The position numbers were made by a program, and so were the translations under genes. Below, piece by piece: positions 9,329 through 17,507 of a stretch of 53,556 nt of DNA. A model generated the notes under the pieces. That model had not been told where the DNA came from. It was given only the letters and a program-made list of their open reading frames with translations, and searched no databases. Source of the DNA: SAR116 cluster bacterium AG-313-A07 (lineage in GTDB: Bacteria > Pseudomonadota > Alphaproteobacteria > Thalassobaculales > Thalassobaculaceae); NCBI GenBank assembly GCA_003284265.1, contig QBVV01000010.1, positions 1 to 53,556 on the forward strand, given 5' to 3'. The stretch's first letter is position 1; every line of letters starts with the position of its first letter.

Positions 9329-9841
9329 ATGAGATATTGTTCTTTGTTTGGGTTTTTAATTTCCGTATTCACTATTGCCTCAATAACAACCGTTAATGCA
9401 GCAGACCCCAAAAAGATTTCAGAAAAACGAGATTGGGCGGCGTATACCTTCTCGGGTGAGGCAGGAAAAGTATGCTATATTGCCAGCGCGCCCAAAAAAC
9501 AAAGAGGAAAATATAAGAAGCGTGGCCAGCCATACGCATTAGTAACAAATAGGCCTAAGCAAAAAATAAACGGAGAAGTAAATTTTATAGCGGGGTACAA
9601 TTACAAAAAGGGCAGTGAAGTTAGAGTTAAAATAAATAAAAAAAGCTTTAAACTTTTTACACAACAGGACGGCGCATGGTCGGCAAACCCTGAGTTAGAC
9701 GCAAAACTTGTAAAGGCGATGAAGGGCGGCAATAGAATGGTGGTGTATGGCACATCTAGTCGAGGTACCAAGACAACGGACACCTACTCTTTATCTGGTT
9801 TTACGGCCATGAAAAAAAGAATTGATAAGGCATGCAAATAA
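9329..9841 (+). CDS. Invasion-associated locus B (IalB) family exported protein
   Basis: A 170-residue protein with a clear Sec signal peptide (hydrophobic residues about 5-22, cleavage probably after VNA at residue 24 or 25). The mature part has the features of the IalB domain common in alphaproteobacteria: [18 protein letters not shown] near the start, a basic segment, a central beta-rich part ([14 protein letters not shown]) and the C-terminal [20 protein letters not shown]. Two cysteines, one early and one near the end, could form the expected disulfide. Location should be periplasm or outer membrane; the role outside pathogens is unclear. Its last 10 bases overlap the start of rlmN, so both genes are probably co-transcribed. 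Confidence 0.85.
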   Translation: MRYCSLFGFLISVFTIASITTVNAADPKKISEKRDWAAYTFSGEAGKVCYIASAPKKQRGKYKKRGQPYALVTNRPKQKINGEVNFIAGYNYKKGSEVRVKINKKSFKLFTQQDGAWSANPELDAKLVKAMKGGNRMVVYGTSSRGTKTTDTYSLSGFTAMKKRIDKACK

Positions 9842-10962
9842 AACCGGGATTACAAAATAATGCAGCTGAACCCAAAACAAATTTAGTAGGTTTAACAAGG
9901 TCTGAACTTGAAAAAGTACTTGTAGATGCCGGACTCGCTAAATTTCGTGCGAAACAAGTTTGGCACTGGGTTTATCATAAAGGCACTACAGATTTTTCGG
10001 AAATGACTACCCTTTCTATACCAATAAGAGAGGAACTGAGTCAGGCATATGTGCTTTCCAGGCCTGGTATTTCTCAAGAGCAACGAAGTATCGATGGCAC
10101 GGTCAAATGGCTTTTGCGGTTTTTAGACGGAACTGAGGCGGAAACAGTTTTCATCCCAGAAAAGGACCGAGGCACTCTATGTGTATCTTCGCAAGTGGGC
10201 TGCACTCTAACGTGTTCGTTTTGTCATACGGGAACTCAAAGGCTTGTTAGAAATTTGGAACCATCCGAAATTGTTGGGCAAGTACTCACGGCGATGGATT
10301 CGCTTAAGGCATGGCCTTCTGCCCAGCCGGGCCGTCCTATTACGAATATTGTATTAATGGGTATGGGTGAGCCTCTGTATAATTTGGATAATGTTATTAA
10401 GTCGCTCCAGATTATTATGGACAATGAAGGTATTTCTATATCCAAGAGAAGAATAACGCTGTCAACATCGGGGGTTGTACCGGAAATTCATAAATGCGGA
10501 ATAGAAACGGACGTGAATCTAGCCATTTCTCTGCACGCGGTCACAGACCCTGTGAGAGATGTGTTAGTCCCTATTAATAAAAAATACCCGATAAAAGAAT
10601 TACTAAAAGCGTGTAGAAACTACCCGGGTGTTAATAATGCGCGTCGCATCACTTTTGAATATGTTATGTTAAAAGGAATAAATGACAGTCTAGGTGATGC
10701 AAAAGCGCTGGTTAAGTTAATGGAAGGGATTCCCGCTAAAATTAATTTAATCCCATTCAATCCGTGGCCCGGTTCGCCATATGAGTGCTCGGATTCGAAG
10801 CAGATTCAAGAATTTTCAAAAATTATAATGGATGCTGGATATCCATCGCCAGTCCGCGCACCCAGGGGAAGTGATATTCTGGCAGCATGTGGTCAATTAA
10901 AGTCGGAGAGTTTGAGAGTGAAGAAACGCGATCGGGTCCCAGACTTTATCGGTTCAGCCTGA
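9832..10962 (+). CDS. rlmN: 23S rRNA (adenine(2503)-C(2))-methyltransferase RlmN
   Basis: This 376-residue radical-SAM enzyme methylates C2 of A2503 in 23S rRNA and A37 of some tRNAs. The 4Fe-4S ligands are C124, C128 and C131 in CTLTCSFC. The catalytic cysteine pair is present as C117 and C353 (ILAACGQL). Other family blocks are [21 protein letters not shown] and NLAISLHA, and the length is normal. The start ATG 9832 lies inside the last codons of the IalB gene with AAGG just upstream, so translation is likely coupled. The pairing with IalB has no obvious functional logic. Confidence 0.96.
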   Translation: MQIKPGLQNNAAEPKTNLVGLTRSELEKVLVDAGLAKFRAKQVWHWVYHKGTTDFSEMTTLSIPIREELSQAYVLSRPGISQEQRSIDGTVKWLLRFLDGTEAETVFIPEKDRGTLCVSSQVGCTLTCSFCHTGTQRLVRNLEPSEIVGQVLTAMDSLKAWPSAQPGRPITNIVLMGMGEPLYNLDNVIKSLQIIMDNEGISISKRRITLSTSGVVPEIHKCGIETDVNLAISLHAVTDPVRDVLVPINKKYPIKELLKACRNYPGVNNARRITFEYVMLKGINDSLGDAKALVKLMEGIPAKINLIPFNPWPGSPYECSDSKQIQEFSKIIMDAGYPSPVRAPRGSDILAACGQLKSESLRVKKRDRVPDFIGSA

Positions 10963-11083
10963 AAAAAGTTAATAATAAGCAAAAGGTATTCAAATTCATC
11001 AGTTACGGTGTTTAATCACATTGAATTTTTCAGTTAATGTGGCTATATAGTTGGTACAAGAGAAAGTTTTGAAAGGTTTTATT

Positions 11084-11815
11084 ATGGCTTTAGATCCTCG
11101 AATGATGTCGCGAGCACAGGCGGCAGATGCCCATGTCGATGTAGGACTGCGGCAGTATATGCTCGGCGTATACAACCACATGACAATTGGCTTGGCTATA
11201 ACAGGACTGATAGCGCTGGGCGCTTCCTTCCTTGCTATACAAGGCGGTCAGCTAACTGGCTTTGGCTATGCAATATATGTTTCCCCATTAAAATGGGTAA
11301 TTATGTTGGCCCCGATTGGGATGGTATTTCTTTTTGCTGCTAGAATACAGTCTATGGCCTCATCAACGGCGCAAACTGTATTTTGGATTTATGCCGCTCT
11401 GATGGGACTCTCCTTGTCCAGTATATTTCTTGTTTATACTGGAGAAAGTATTACTCGTGTTTTCTTTATTGCGGCGGGAATGTTTGCTGGAACCAGTCTT
11501 TATGGATACACCACTAAAAAAGATCTCACGGGTATGGGGTCATTCTTATTCATGGGATTGATAGGGATACTCATAGCATCCGTTGTTAATATCTTCCTGG
11601 CTTCTTCGGCTTTACAATTTGGGATTTCGGTGATTGGAGTGCTTGTATTTGCTGGGCTGACAGCATACGACACTCAATCCATCAAGAATGATTACTGGGA
11701 AGGCGATGATTCAGAAACACAAGCTAAGAAATCCATCTATGGAGCACTTAGACTTTATCTAGATTTCATTAATTTGTTCGTAATGTTATTGAGCCTTTTC
11801 GGAAATCGAGAATAG
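11084..11815 (+). CDS. BAX inhibitor-1/YccA family membrane protein
   Basis: A 243-residue inner-membrane protein with about seven transmembrane segments and the family C-terminal block GLTAYDTQSIKNDY followed by a last hydrophobic segment (LYLDFINLFVMLLSLFG). The family (YbhL/YccA/BsYetJ) includes pH-sensitive calcium leak channels; the exact role here is unknown. ATG 11084 is chosen because GAAAGG lies 7-8 bases upstream; an in-frame TTG at 11051 would add eleven residues without a good site. A hairpin terminator follows at 11840-11865. Confidence 0.93.
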   Translation: MALDPRMMSRAQAADAHVDVGLRQYMLGVYNHMTIGLAITGLIALGASFLAIQGGQLTGFGYAIYVSPLKWVIMLAPIGMVFLFAARIQSMASSTAQTVFWIYAALMGLSLSSIFLVYTGESITRVFFIAAGMFAGTSLYGYTTKKDLTGMGSFLFMGLIGILIASVVNIFLASSALQFGISVIGVLVFAGLTAYDTQSIKNDYWEGDDSETQAKKSIYGALRLYLDFINLFVMLLSLFGNRE

Positions 11816-11839
11816 GATCACAAAAATACGAGTATAAAG

Positions 11840-11865
11840 AGGGCGCCAACTTTTAGTGGCGCCCT
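11840..11865 (+). terminator. Hairpin terminator after the BAX-inhibitor gene
   Basis: A perfect 9-bp GC-rich inverted repeat, AGGGCGCCA at 11840-11848 and TGGCGCCCT at 11857-11865, with an 8-base loop, starts 25 bases after the stop codon. The downstream tract is only weakly T-rich (TAGTCATTT), so it may be an imperfect intrinsic terminator or an RNA 3'-end stabiliser. Confidence 0.6.
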
Positions 11866-11980
11866 AGTCATTTAAGGAAGGCTCCTGTCGGTTAAGACGT
11901 ATTTTTTATTGCCAATGGCGAAATACAGGAATAAACACGTAAATAGCGGCTATTGTACTCATCTGGAGAATTGAGGTCCG

Positions 11981-12400
11981 ATGTCTAAAGAGACGACCTA
12001 CGAGGTTTTAAGCTTAAAAGGCGATGAGTGGCAGACAGATACAATATACTCGGATCGCGACGAAGCTATTGAAGCGGCTAGAAATCTTCACGGAGACCCC
12101 CACATCGACGGCGCAAAAGTAATAAGCGAGGTTTATGATGATAAAACTGGTGGATCTAAAGAAACTACCATATTCAATACTACGACTAAGATAAAAGCTA
12201 AACAGGGCCAGCCAGAGTCAAAGGCCGATATTACTCCTCGACGGCGCGGAAGACCTCCCGCAGATAAGGGGAAAAATACCGGTAGAAAAGATCTTCTCGT
12301 AGCGGTTAAGGCGGCCTTTTGGTTGCTTCTAATTCTTGTAGGTGGTTTGGGAGCTCTGTACGGTTTTGAGGGCCTTAATAATTTTCTCAATAAATTCTAA
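11981..12400 (+). CDS. Hypothetical protein with C-terminal membrane anchor
   Basis: A 139-residue protein of no family I can name. The N-terminal 60 residues (YEVLSLKGDEWQTDTIYSDR...) look like a small folded alpha/beta domain. A basic linker follows, including an AT-hook-like RRRGRPP. Residues of about 107-130 form one transmembrane helix (LLVAVKAAFWLLLILVGGLGALYGF). The ATG at 11981 has GAGG about 7 bases upstream. It stands alone between the hairpin terminator and a small gene. A membrane-anchored cytoplasmic domain is the simplest reading; DNA binding through the RGRPP motif is only a possibility. Confidence 0.7.
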   Translation: MSKETTYEVLSLKGDEWQTDTIYSDRDEAIEAARNLHGDPHIDGAKVISEVYDDKTGGSKETTIFNTTTKIKAKQGQPESKADITPRRRGRPPADKGKNTGRKDLLVAVKAAFWLLLILVGGLGALYGFEGLNNFLNKF

Positions 12401-12580
12401 TGACCATATAGGGAAGTATTGGGTTGCCCTTGGCCTATTTGAGTATAGCATAAGCTCCCAGCACCTCGATAAATGAGCATGTGGTTGTTTGTTATTCTTT
12501 CGAATTCGAACTTGTAAATGGAGTTATTTGTTCCATGTTCTAGTGGTAGGCGAATAAAAATCTGACTTGTGGAGGTGAAA

Positions 12581-12772
12581 GTGTTTGACGGGAAAGTGCT
12601 CCAAATTGATGAAGACGCAAATATTTTGCACGCTGAGATGAAGACCAAAGATGGAGAGACTGTGGTTGGAGTATATCAGCTGGTTGGATGGACTACCGCT
12701 CCTAAATCGGTAAAAGCTAAAGCAGAGTTGGAATTGTGGGTGCCTCCAAAAGTATCACATCCGATACAATAG
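12581..12772 (+). CDS. Small hypothetical protein (63 residues)
   Basis: The frame opens at GTG 12569, but GTG 12581 is the better start because GGAGG at 12571-12575 sits 5 bases before it. The product is a small acidic/basic mix with beta-strand character (KVLQIDEDANILHAEMKTKDGETVVGVY) and a Trp-rich end (GWTTAPKS, ELWVPPK). I do not recognise the family. The strong ribosome-binding site supports translation. It converges on the MaoC gene. Confidence 0.55.
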   Translation: MFDGKVLQIDEDANILHAEMKTKDGETVVGVYQLVGWTTAPKSVKAKAELELWVPPKVSHPIQ

Positions 12773-12829
12773 CGCTTTTTTTAGCACGCTATCGTTATAA
12801 AACTGTCCCAGCTTAGCCTTTAATAGTGA

Positions 12830-13291
12830 TCAAGCTTTTGGACCTTTTGGATTAGTGCTTACAATCACAGTAGAAGTTGTAAGAAACACTTCTTTGTCAT
12901 CCTGGTTGAGTAATTTAGCTGAGTAGCGGACAAAACCTAAATTGGGTTTGCTCTTCGATATCCGACTTTCCTTGATTTCAAGCCACCCTGTTAAATTGTC
13001 TCCGGCGCGGACTGGGTGCGGCCACATCATCTCTTCATGGCCTGGGGATCCCAAGGTTGTCTCATAGTTTAGAAATGATTTGTGCATTAATCGGAGCCAT
13101 ATGAGAGCTGTTAACCAGCCACTGGAAATAATTCCGCCGAAAATAGTTTCTTTGGCTGCTTTTTCATCGATGTGAAAAGGAAAGGGATCGTATTTCTCTG
13201 CGAAGGTTGCGATTTCTGCAGCCGTGACCTCGTAAGTGCCCAGATTAAAAACTTCACCTGGCTTATAATCCTCTGCGTAATTTTTTTTCAC
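12830..13291 (-). CDS. MaoC family hot-dog dehydratase
   Basis: A 153-residue single hot-dog domain of the MaoC/R-specific enoyl-CoA hydratase family. The motif region ATFAEKYDPFPFHIDEKAA holds the D...PFH signature (D-x-x-P-x-H) that carries the catalytic Asp/His, followed by IFGGIISSGWLTA. These enzymes hydrate 2-enoyl-CoA to (R)-3-hydroxyacyl-CoA or the reverse; substrate unknown. GTG 13291 is preferred because GGAGGG lies 7 bases upstream. An in-frame ATG at 13315 would add eight residues that overlap this site. It is a single-gene unit just downstream, in its direction, of tRNA-Thr. Confidence 0.85.
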   Translation of the reverse strand: MKKNYAEDYKPGEVFNLGTYEVTAAEIATFAEKYDPFPFHIDEKAAKETIFGGIISSGWLTALIWLRLMHKSFLNYETTLGSPGHEEMMWPHPVRAGDNLTGWLEIKESRISKSKPNLGFVRYSAKLLNQDDKEVFLTTSTVIVSTNPKGPKA

Positions 13292-13396
13292 GATTTTCCC
13301 TCCACCAATTTCCATCTTATAAAAACCCTTGAAATATAAAATATTAATACCACAACAGGTTTGCGTTAAATGCTTTATTTAGCGTGTCAGGGAAAA

Positions 13397-13472
13397 TGGT
13401 GCTGCTTAGGTGACTTGAACACCTGACCCTCTCATTACGAATGAGATGCTCTACCAGCTGAGCTAAAGCAGC
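13397..13472 (-). tRNA. tRNA-Thr (anticodon CGU), CCA encoded
   Basis: The minus strand folds into a complete cloverleaf: acceptor GCTGCTT/AAGCAGC, D arm GCTC...GAGC with AGCTGGTA loop, anticodon stem TCTCA/TGAGA with loop TTCGTAA (anticodon CGT, reads ACG), variable GGGTC, T arm AGGTG/CACCT with TTCAAGT loop, discriminator A and encoded CCA. G1-C72, C2-G71 and G35-U36 fit threonine identity. Length is 76 with CCA. Confidence 0.97.
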
Positions 13473-13518
13473 ACTGAGAAAGATATAAAACTTAATCTGG
13501 TTAACATCAACTATCATG

Positions 13519-13547
13519 AATAATTATACGAATTAGATATAATTATT
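13519..13547. promoter_or_regulatory. AT-only inverted repeat between tRNA-Thr and fur/mur
   Basis: AATAATTATA at 13519-13528 and TATAATTATT at 13538-13547 form a perfect 10-bp inverted repeat with a 9-base spacer. It lies 46 bases upstream of the divergent tRNA and about 120 bases before the Fur-like gene, so it could be an autoregulatory site. AT-only composition makes chance more likely, and it does not match the known Mur-responsive sequence as I remember it. Confidence 0.3.
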
Positions 13548-13666
13548 TTGATGTGATCGACCGGAATATTCTTAAATAAGCACAATATAAAATTTACTGT
13601 AAGTCTAATGCTGGAAATGTTATGCTTACACCACTCTTAATGTTTGAAAAACTTGGTTAAGCTAAA

Positions 13667-14101
13667 ATGCCAAATAACACTTCTGAATCACGAGTTGCTA
13701 AGCTTTGTATTGATAAAGGATTAAAAATGACGGAACCACGCAAAGTAATTGCGAAGGTTCTATCGGACTCAAAAGATCACCCTGATGTTGAATCCTTGCA
13801 TAATAGAGTTAGGATCTTGGATCCAACAATATCGATTGCAACAGTTTACCGAACAATGAAGCTCTTTGAGGATACTAATATTGTAACGAAAAGAGATTTT
13901 GGAGATGGACGTGCCCGTTACGAAGAAATACAGGGAGACGAGGATCATCACCATCATTTAATAGATGTTAGAACAGGTAAGGTGATAGAATTTTATAATG
14001 AAGAGTTAGAACGTCTTAAAGTAAAGATAGCCAATGACTTGGGCTATGAGCTGGTAGACCATCATTTAGAACTCTTTGGATCTCCTATAAAGAAAAACTG
14101 A
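13667..14101 (+). CDS. Fur-family metalloregulator, Mur-like
   Basis: A 144-residue Fur-superfamily repressor with an N-terminal winged helix (TVYRTMKLFED) and a C-terminal dimer/metal domain. The metal-binding stretch is DEDHHHHLIDVRTGKVIEF. The CxxC zinc pair of classical Fur is absent, and the end VDHHLELFG closely follows rhizobial Mur, the manganese-responsive alphaproteobacterial Fur. It likely controls Mn and/or Fe uptake; metal specificity cannot be settled by sequence. The ATG at 13667 has only a weak ribosome-binding site. Its stop is 11 bases from the convergent cobB stop. An AT-only inverted repeat lies upstream. Confidence 0.9.
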   Translation: MPNNTSESRVAKLCIDKGLKMTEPRKVIAKVLSDSKDHPDVESLHNRVRILDPTISIATVYRTMKLFEDTNIVTKRDFGDGRARYEEIQGDEDHHHHLIDVRTGKVIEFYNEELERLKVKIANDLGYELVDHHLELFGSPIKKN

Positions 14102-14112
14102 TATTAAATACT

Positions 14113-15429
14113 TCATCTATAGTCGACTAGGTGCATAAAAGAACCGGATACTGACTTATTTTTTGAACCAACTGATCCGAGTTTAGTTTGGGCAGCGTCC
14201 TCTACTTCGAACAAGTCTTCGCCTTCGCTTGAAATGATAGAAGCATAATGAAATTCGTGACACCGAAACGTTGTACCAATTGGCCCAAGTGCCGTTTTGC
14301 AGACTGTGGTTGCGGTTCTGTAGCCAAGAGAGAGTTTTTTGTTTTCAAATGAGGTGGTGAGTGGCAAAAGACCCAACATTTCATGTCGATTTCCACTTTG
14401 ATCGATAAGGTAGTCACCCAAAACCATATAACCGCCACACTCCCCAAAGATAAATTTATTTTGGCTAGCGGCAACACGCAGACTATTAAAGAAATTTCTA
14501 TTATGGGCGAGCTGATCGGCATATAGCTCAGGGTATCCACCAGGTAAATAAACTGCATCTGAATTTGGATTAGGGTTTTCATCTTTTAGCGGCGAGAAAG
14601 TAGCAATTTCTGCACCGCTTTCGCGCCAGCTCTCTATGATATGAGGGTATATGAAACTAAACGCCGCATCACTTGCTATTGAAATATGTTGGCCTAACGG
14701 TTTTATGCCAGATGATGAGGTTTGCCGTGTCATTGTATGGCTGGCAGCTACTTTACGTATTGCGTCCATATCTATGCAGTTATCGATGATTTTTGCTATG
14801 CCAGCAATATGTTTTTCTACATCGTTGAGTTCGAGAGCCTGAACTAGCCCTAAATAACGTGATGCAAGTTCTAGCTCTTTGCATCGGGGGATAAAACCAA
14901 AAATAAAGATATTCTCTTCATCTAGAGTTTTTTTTATTAATTGCGCATGCCGGTCACTACCCACTCGATTAAGAATTATGCCAGCTAAATTTAGATTTGG
15001 GTCGTGATCCCTAAAGCCTTTTACTAACGCTGCAACGGATTGGGCTTGAGATTTCGCATCAACGACTAAAATCACTGGAGCCTGCAGTTTTTTCGCGACG
15101 CTTGCCGTTGAGCCATTACCGAAGGCACCCCGCTCTGCGGCACCATCAAATAGACCCATGACGCCTTCTATTATAAAGAGGTCAGAATTTTGTCCGCACT
15201 CTAAAACTAGTTTTTCAAATAAATGCTCTCGCATCGACCAACTATCGAGGTTAATGCACCGCCGATTGCCAGCCATTTCATGAAACCTTGGATCGATATA
15301 ATCTGGGCCAATTTTTGCAGACGAGATATTCACCCCTCGGTCGCGAAAAGCACGGATCATCCCGAGAGTAACTGTTGTTTTACCACTGCCGGAACTTGGA
15401 GCTGCAATAATTACGCTAGGGTGGCCCAA
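14113..15429 (-). CDS. cobB: Cobyrinate/hydrogenobyrinate a,c-diamide synthase CobB
   Basis: A 438-residue amidotransferase that amidates carboxyl groups a and c of (hydrogeno)byrinic acid with glutamine and ATP, giving the substrate for the CobN-CobS-CobT chelatase. The N-terminal synthetase domain has the P-loop GSGKTT at residues 14-19 and the family block KIGPDYIDPRFHE. The C-terminal glutaminase domain has nucleophile C331 in FGECGGYM and the triad His H433 in SFMHLVD. The start is TTG 15429: family alignment of the N-terminus leaves no room for a later start. It lies 6 bases after cobA in the same direction, so a cobA-cobB operon is likely. Confidence 0.95.
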   Translation of the reverse strand: MGHPSVIIAAPSSGSGKTTVTLGMIRAFRDRGVNISSAKIGPDYIDPRFHEMAGNRRCINLDSWSMREHLFEKLVLECGQNSDLFIIEGVMGLFDGAAERGAFGNGSTASVAKKLQAPVILVVDAKSQAQSVAALVKGFRDHDPNLNLAGIILNRVGSDRHAQLIKKTLDEENIFIFGFIPRCKELELASRYLGLVQALELNDVEKHIAGIAKIIDNCIDMDAIRKVAASHTMTRQTSSSGIKPLGQHISIASDAAFSFIYPHIIESWRESGAEIATFSPLKDENPNPNSDAVYLPGGYPELYADQLAHNRNFFNSLRVAASQNKFIFGECGGYMVLGDYLIDQSGNRHEMLGLLPLTTSFENKKLSLGYRTATTVCKTALGPIGTTFRCHEFHYASIISSEGEDLFEVEDAAQTKLGSVGSKNKSVSGSFMHLVDYR

Positions 15430-15435
15430 TATAAT

Positions 15436-16269
15436 TTATCCGGTTTGTTTTTCTACTATTTGGGGATGGATATTATTTATGAGGAGTTTACCATTTTCGG
15501 CACCCAACCAATCGAGCCCTTGACGCAAGTTGACGACTTCCCCCACCACCACTACTGAAGGTGGTTTTATATTACTTTTCTTGACGTCTTCAAGGCAGGT
15601 GCCAAGTGTTGTTTCCAAAACAGTTTGATTTGGCATCGATGCATTACAGACGAATGCCATTGGTTCATTAGTGGGACGCCCTGCGTTTTTTAATTCCTGA
15701 ACAATTCTTTCTATATGTTTCATTGCCATGTAAATTACGATTACCGGGGAACCATCACTTATAGCCTTCCAATCTATCTGCGATACATTTCCAGTCGCAT
15801 CGTGACCAGTTACAAGGGTCACGGCCTGATTAGTGTCTCTGTGAGTAAGAGGGATACCAGCATAAGCTAAACCTCCAATTCCAGAGGTGATTCCAGGAAT
15901 AATTCGAAAAGGAATGCCGGCGGAAACCAATGCTGCTGCTTCCTCCCCGCCTCTTCCAAACACAAAAGGGTCGCCTCCCTTTAAGCGCAAGACCCGCTTT
16001 CCCTGCCGTGCCAATTGTATGATCCTCAGCGATATATCTACCTGTTTGTAGGATGGCTTACCGCCTCTTTTCCCGGCAAACTCACGCGGCGTTTGCTCTG
16101 GTGCTAAGCCCAATATAGCGTCACTAACCAGAGCATCAAAAACTATTACATCAGCGGATTCCATCGCGTGTAAAGTATGCAATGTCAATAAACCAGGGTC
16201 GCCGGGGCCGGCGCCAGCCAACCAAACGGTTCCAGGTTTGAATTCAGTTTTCGTTGTAAAGTTTTTCAT
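15436..16269 (-). CDS. cobA: Uroporphyrinogen-III C-methyltransferase (SUMT)
   Basis: A 277-residue SAM-dependent methyltransferase converting uroporphyrinogen III to precorrin-2, the entry step to cobalamin (and siroheme). The family signature GAGPGDPGLLT is at residues 19-29, and VVFDALV, RLKGGDPFVFGRGGEE, PGITSGIGG and GIPLTHR follow in order. It is the stand-alone CobA form without the CysG dehydrogenase/ferrochelatase part. Position next to cobB supports a B12 role. It is divergent from the PAS-PhoB chimera gene, with 99 bases between. Confidence 0.95.
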   Translation of the reverse strand: MKNFTTKTEFKPGTVWLAGAGPGDPGLLTLHTLHAMESADVIVFDALVSDAILGLAPEQTPREFAGKRGGKPSYKQVDISLRIIQLARQGKRVLRLKGGDPFVFGRGGEEAAALVSAGIPFRIIPGITSGIGGLAYAGIPLTHRDTNQAVTLVTGHDATGNVSQIDWKAISDGSPVIVIYMAMKHIERIVQELKNAGRPTNEPMAFVCNASMPNQTVLETTLGTCLEDVKKSNIKPPSVVVVGEVVNLRQGLDWLGAENGKLLINNIHPQIVEKQTG

Positions 16270-16314
16270 TGGATCTACATTAAAGTAAGAATATTGGTTA
16301 TGGCTACTGGTAAT

Positions 16315-16331
16315 AGTATTTTATTAATACT
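16315..16331. promoter_or_regulatory. Inverted repeat in the cobA/response-regulator divergent region
   Basis: AGTATT at 16315-16320 and AATACT at 16326-16331 are a perfect 6-bp inverted repeat with a 5-base loop, 37 bases before the start of the chimeric regulator and 45 bases from cobA. It could be an operator for either gene. The short AT-rich arms make it weak evidence. Confidence 0.2.
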
Positions 16332-16368
16332 TTGTTAGAAATATATCCGCTATTGAGAAGTTGAGATA

Positions 16369-17199
16369 ATGTTGAAATTTGAAAAGTTCGGCGAAGTCGC
16401 CGATATTCCCTACGATATGGGGTTACTGGACGGTCTTTCCGATCCTGTGATTGTAGTTAACGAAAAATATAATATTGTTCATCATAATCGAGCTTATAAG
16501 AGGATAATGGAAGCAGACCCATTATCACACGCGACGGTCGCTTTGACTAAAAACAAGTCGATTACAGCAACAATCAAAAGATGTCTCAGTGGTATTCCCG
16601 GGCAATCCAATGAGATTTTTATGCCAAATCCGATTGGACTGTATTTTTCAATAAATATGTGGCGCTTACCAGAGCGCTCTGGATTGGAAGTGTGTCGTAT
16701 TTTAAGAAATAAAAAGGAAACAAGAAGTTTACCGATTATTATGCTGACGGCGAGAGGTGAAGAGGGGAACCGGGTTCTTGGCCTCGAGGCAGGCGCTGAT
16801 GATTATGTCGTAAAACCCTATTCTCCGAAGGAAATGATCGCACGCATTAACGCCCTGTTGCGACGTTCCAGTGCTGACAGTAATTCCTCTATAAAAGAGT
16901 ATGGCGGGATAAAAATGGACTTAGACTCACATAGAGTTACCCGTGATGGTCATATGATCCATCTGAGCCCAAAGTGTTTCAGGCTTTTAGAAACCTTAAT
17001 AGATCGCCCAACCTATGTATTTTCGCGCGATGCCCTGCTAGGGAAAGTTTGGGGCGGTGACGTTTATGTTGAAGCGCGGACTGTAGACGTTCATATCCGA
17101 AGATTACGGAAAGCCTTGGACGTTAATGATGGTCCTGAGTTAGTTAGAACAGTACGTAGTGCGGGGTATTCACTGGATATAACCCCGAATATTATGTAG
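16369..17199 (+). CDS. PhoR PAS domain fused to a half-receiver and PhoB winged helix (chimeric, lacks phosphoacceptor Asp)
   Basis: The 276-residue product has three parts. Residues 19-97 resemble the PAS domain of PhoR ([24 protein letters not shown], then a block ending GLYFSINM). From W98 it reads as PhoB from the middle of the receiver: [26 protein letters not shown] with the conserved T127, and DDYVVKP with K149. Residues 176-272 are the OmpR/PhoB winged helix ([18 protein letters not shown]). The first half of the receiver is absent, with its acidic pair and the Asp expected just before W98; the residues there are N96-M97. The 4-5-5 dimer face is kept. Simplest origin: one in-frame deletion between phoR and phoB. 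The stop overlaps that of the convergent PCD gene by 8 bases. Function as a phosphorylation-independent regulator, or decay, cannot be told apart here. Confidence 0.85.
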   Translation: MLKFEKFGEVADIPYDMGLLDGLSDPVIVVNEKYNIVHHNRAYKRIMEADPLSHATVALTKNKSITATIKRCLSGIPGQSNEIFMPNPIGLYFSINMWRLPERSGLEVCRILRNKKETRSLPIIMLTARGEEGNRVLGLEAGADDYVVKPYSPKEMIARINALLRRSSADSNSSIKEYGGIKMDLDSHRVTRDGHMIHLSPKCFRLLETLIDRPTYVFSRDALLGKVWGGDVYVEARTVDVHIRRLRKALDVNDGPELVRTVRSAGYSLDITPNIM

Positions 17200-17482
17200 T
17201 GATCTCATCCATAAATTTGGCTAACTCAATATCCAGTTGAGTTACACCGCCCGCATCATGTGTGGATAATGTGACCTCTACTCGATTATATACATTGAAC
17301 CATTCTGGATGGTGATCCATTTTCTCTGCTTTTATTGCTACTCTGCTCATAAATCCAAAAGCAGCATTAAAGTCCGAGAGTTGATAATTTTTTGTGATAG
17401 CGTTCCGATCTTTCAACTCATCCCATCCTATTAGGCTCGCTAATGCATTCGACCGTTCGGTACCTTCAAGTTTTTTAGCCAT
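17192..17482 (-). CDS. Pterin-4a-carbinolamine dehydratase (PCD/DCoH family)
   Basis: A 96-residue cytosolic enzyme that dehydrates 4a-hydroxy-tetrahydrobiopterin, supporting pterin-dependent hydroxylases. The active-site block [23 protein letters not shown] contains the His pair and the following conserved His. Length is normal. ATG 17482 has AAGGAA upstream. It is last in a run of close minus-strand genes (22226 down to 17192), 25 bases after the amidase gene. No phenylalanine hydroxylase is visible nearby. The stop overlaps the end of the convergent PAS-PhoB gene. Confidence 0.93.
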   Translation of the reverse strand: MAKKLEGTERSNALASLIGWDELKDRNAITKNYQLSDFNAAFGFMSRVAIKAEKMDHHPEWFNVYNRVEVTLSTHDAGGVTQLDIELAKFMDEITT

Positions 17483-17507
17483 AATTTTTCCTTATTAATT
17501 TTAAATG

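Noticed and set aside
12769..12792. ATAGCG...CGCTAT inverted repeat after the small hypothetical gene
   Set aside because: Only 6 bp with a 12-base loop and a T-run inside the loop instead of after the stem, so not a credible terminator.
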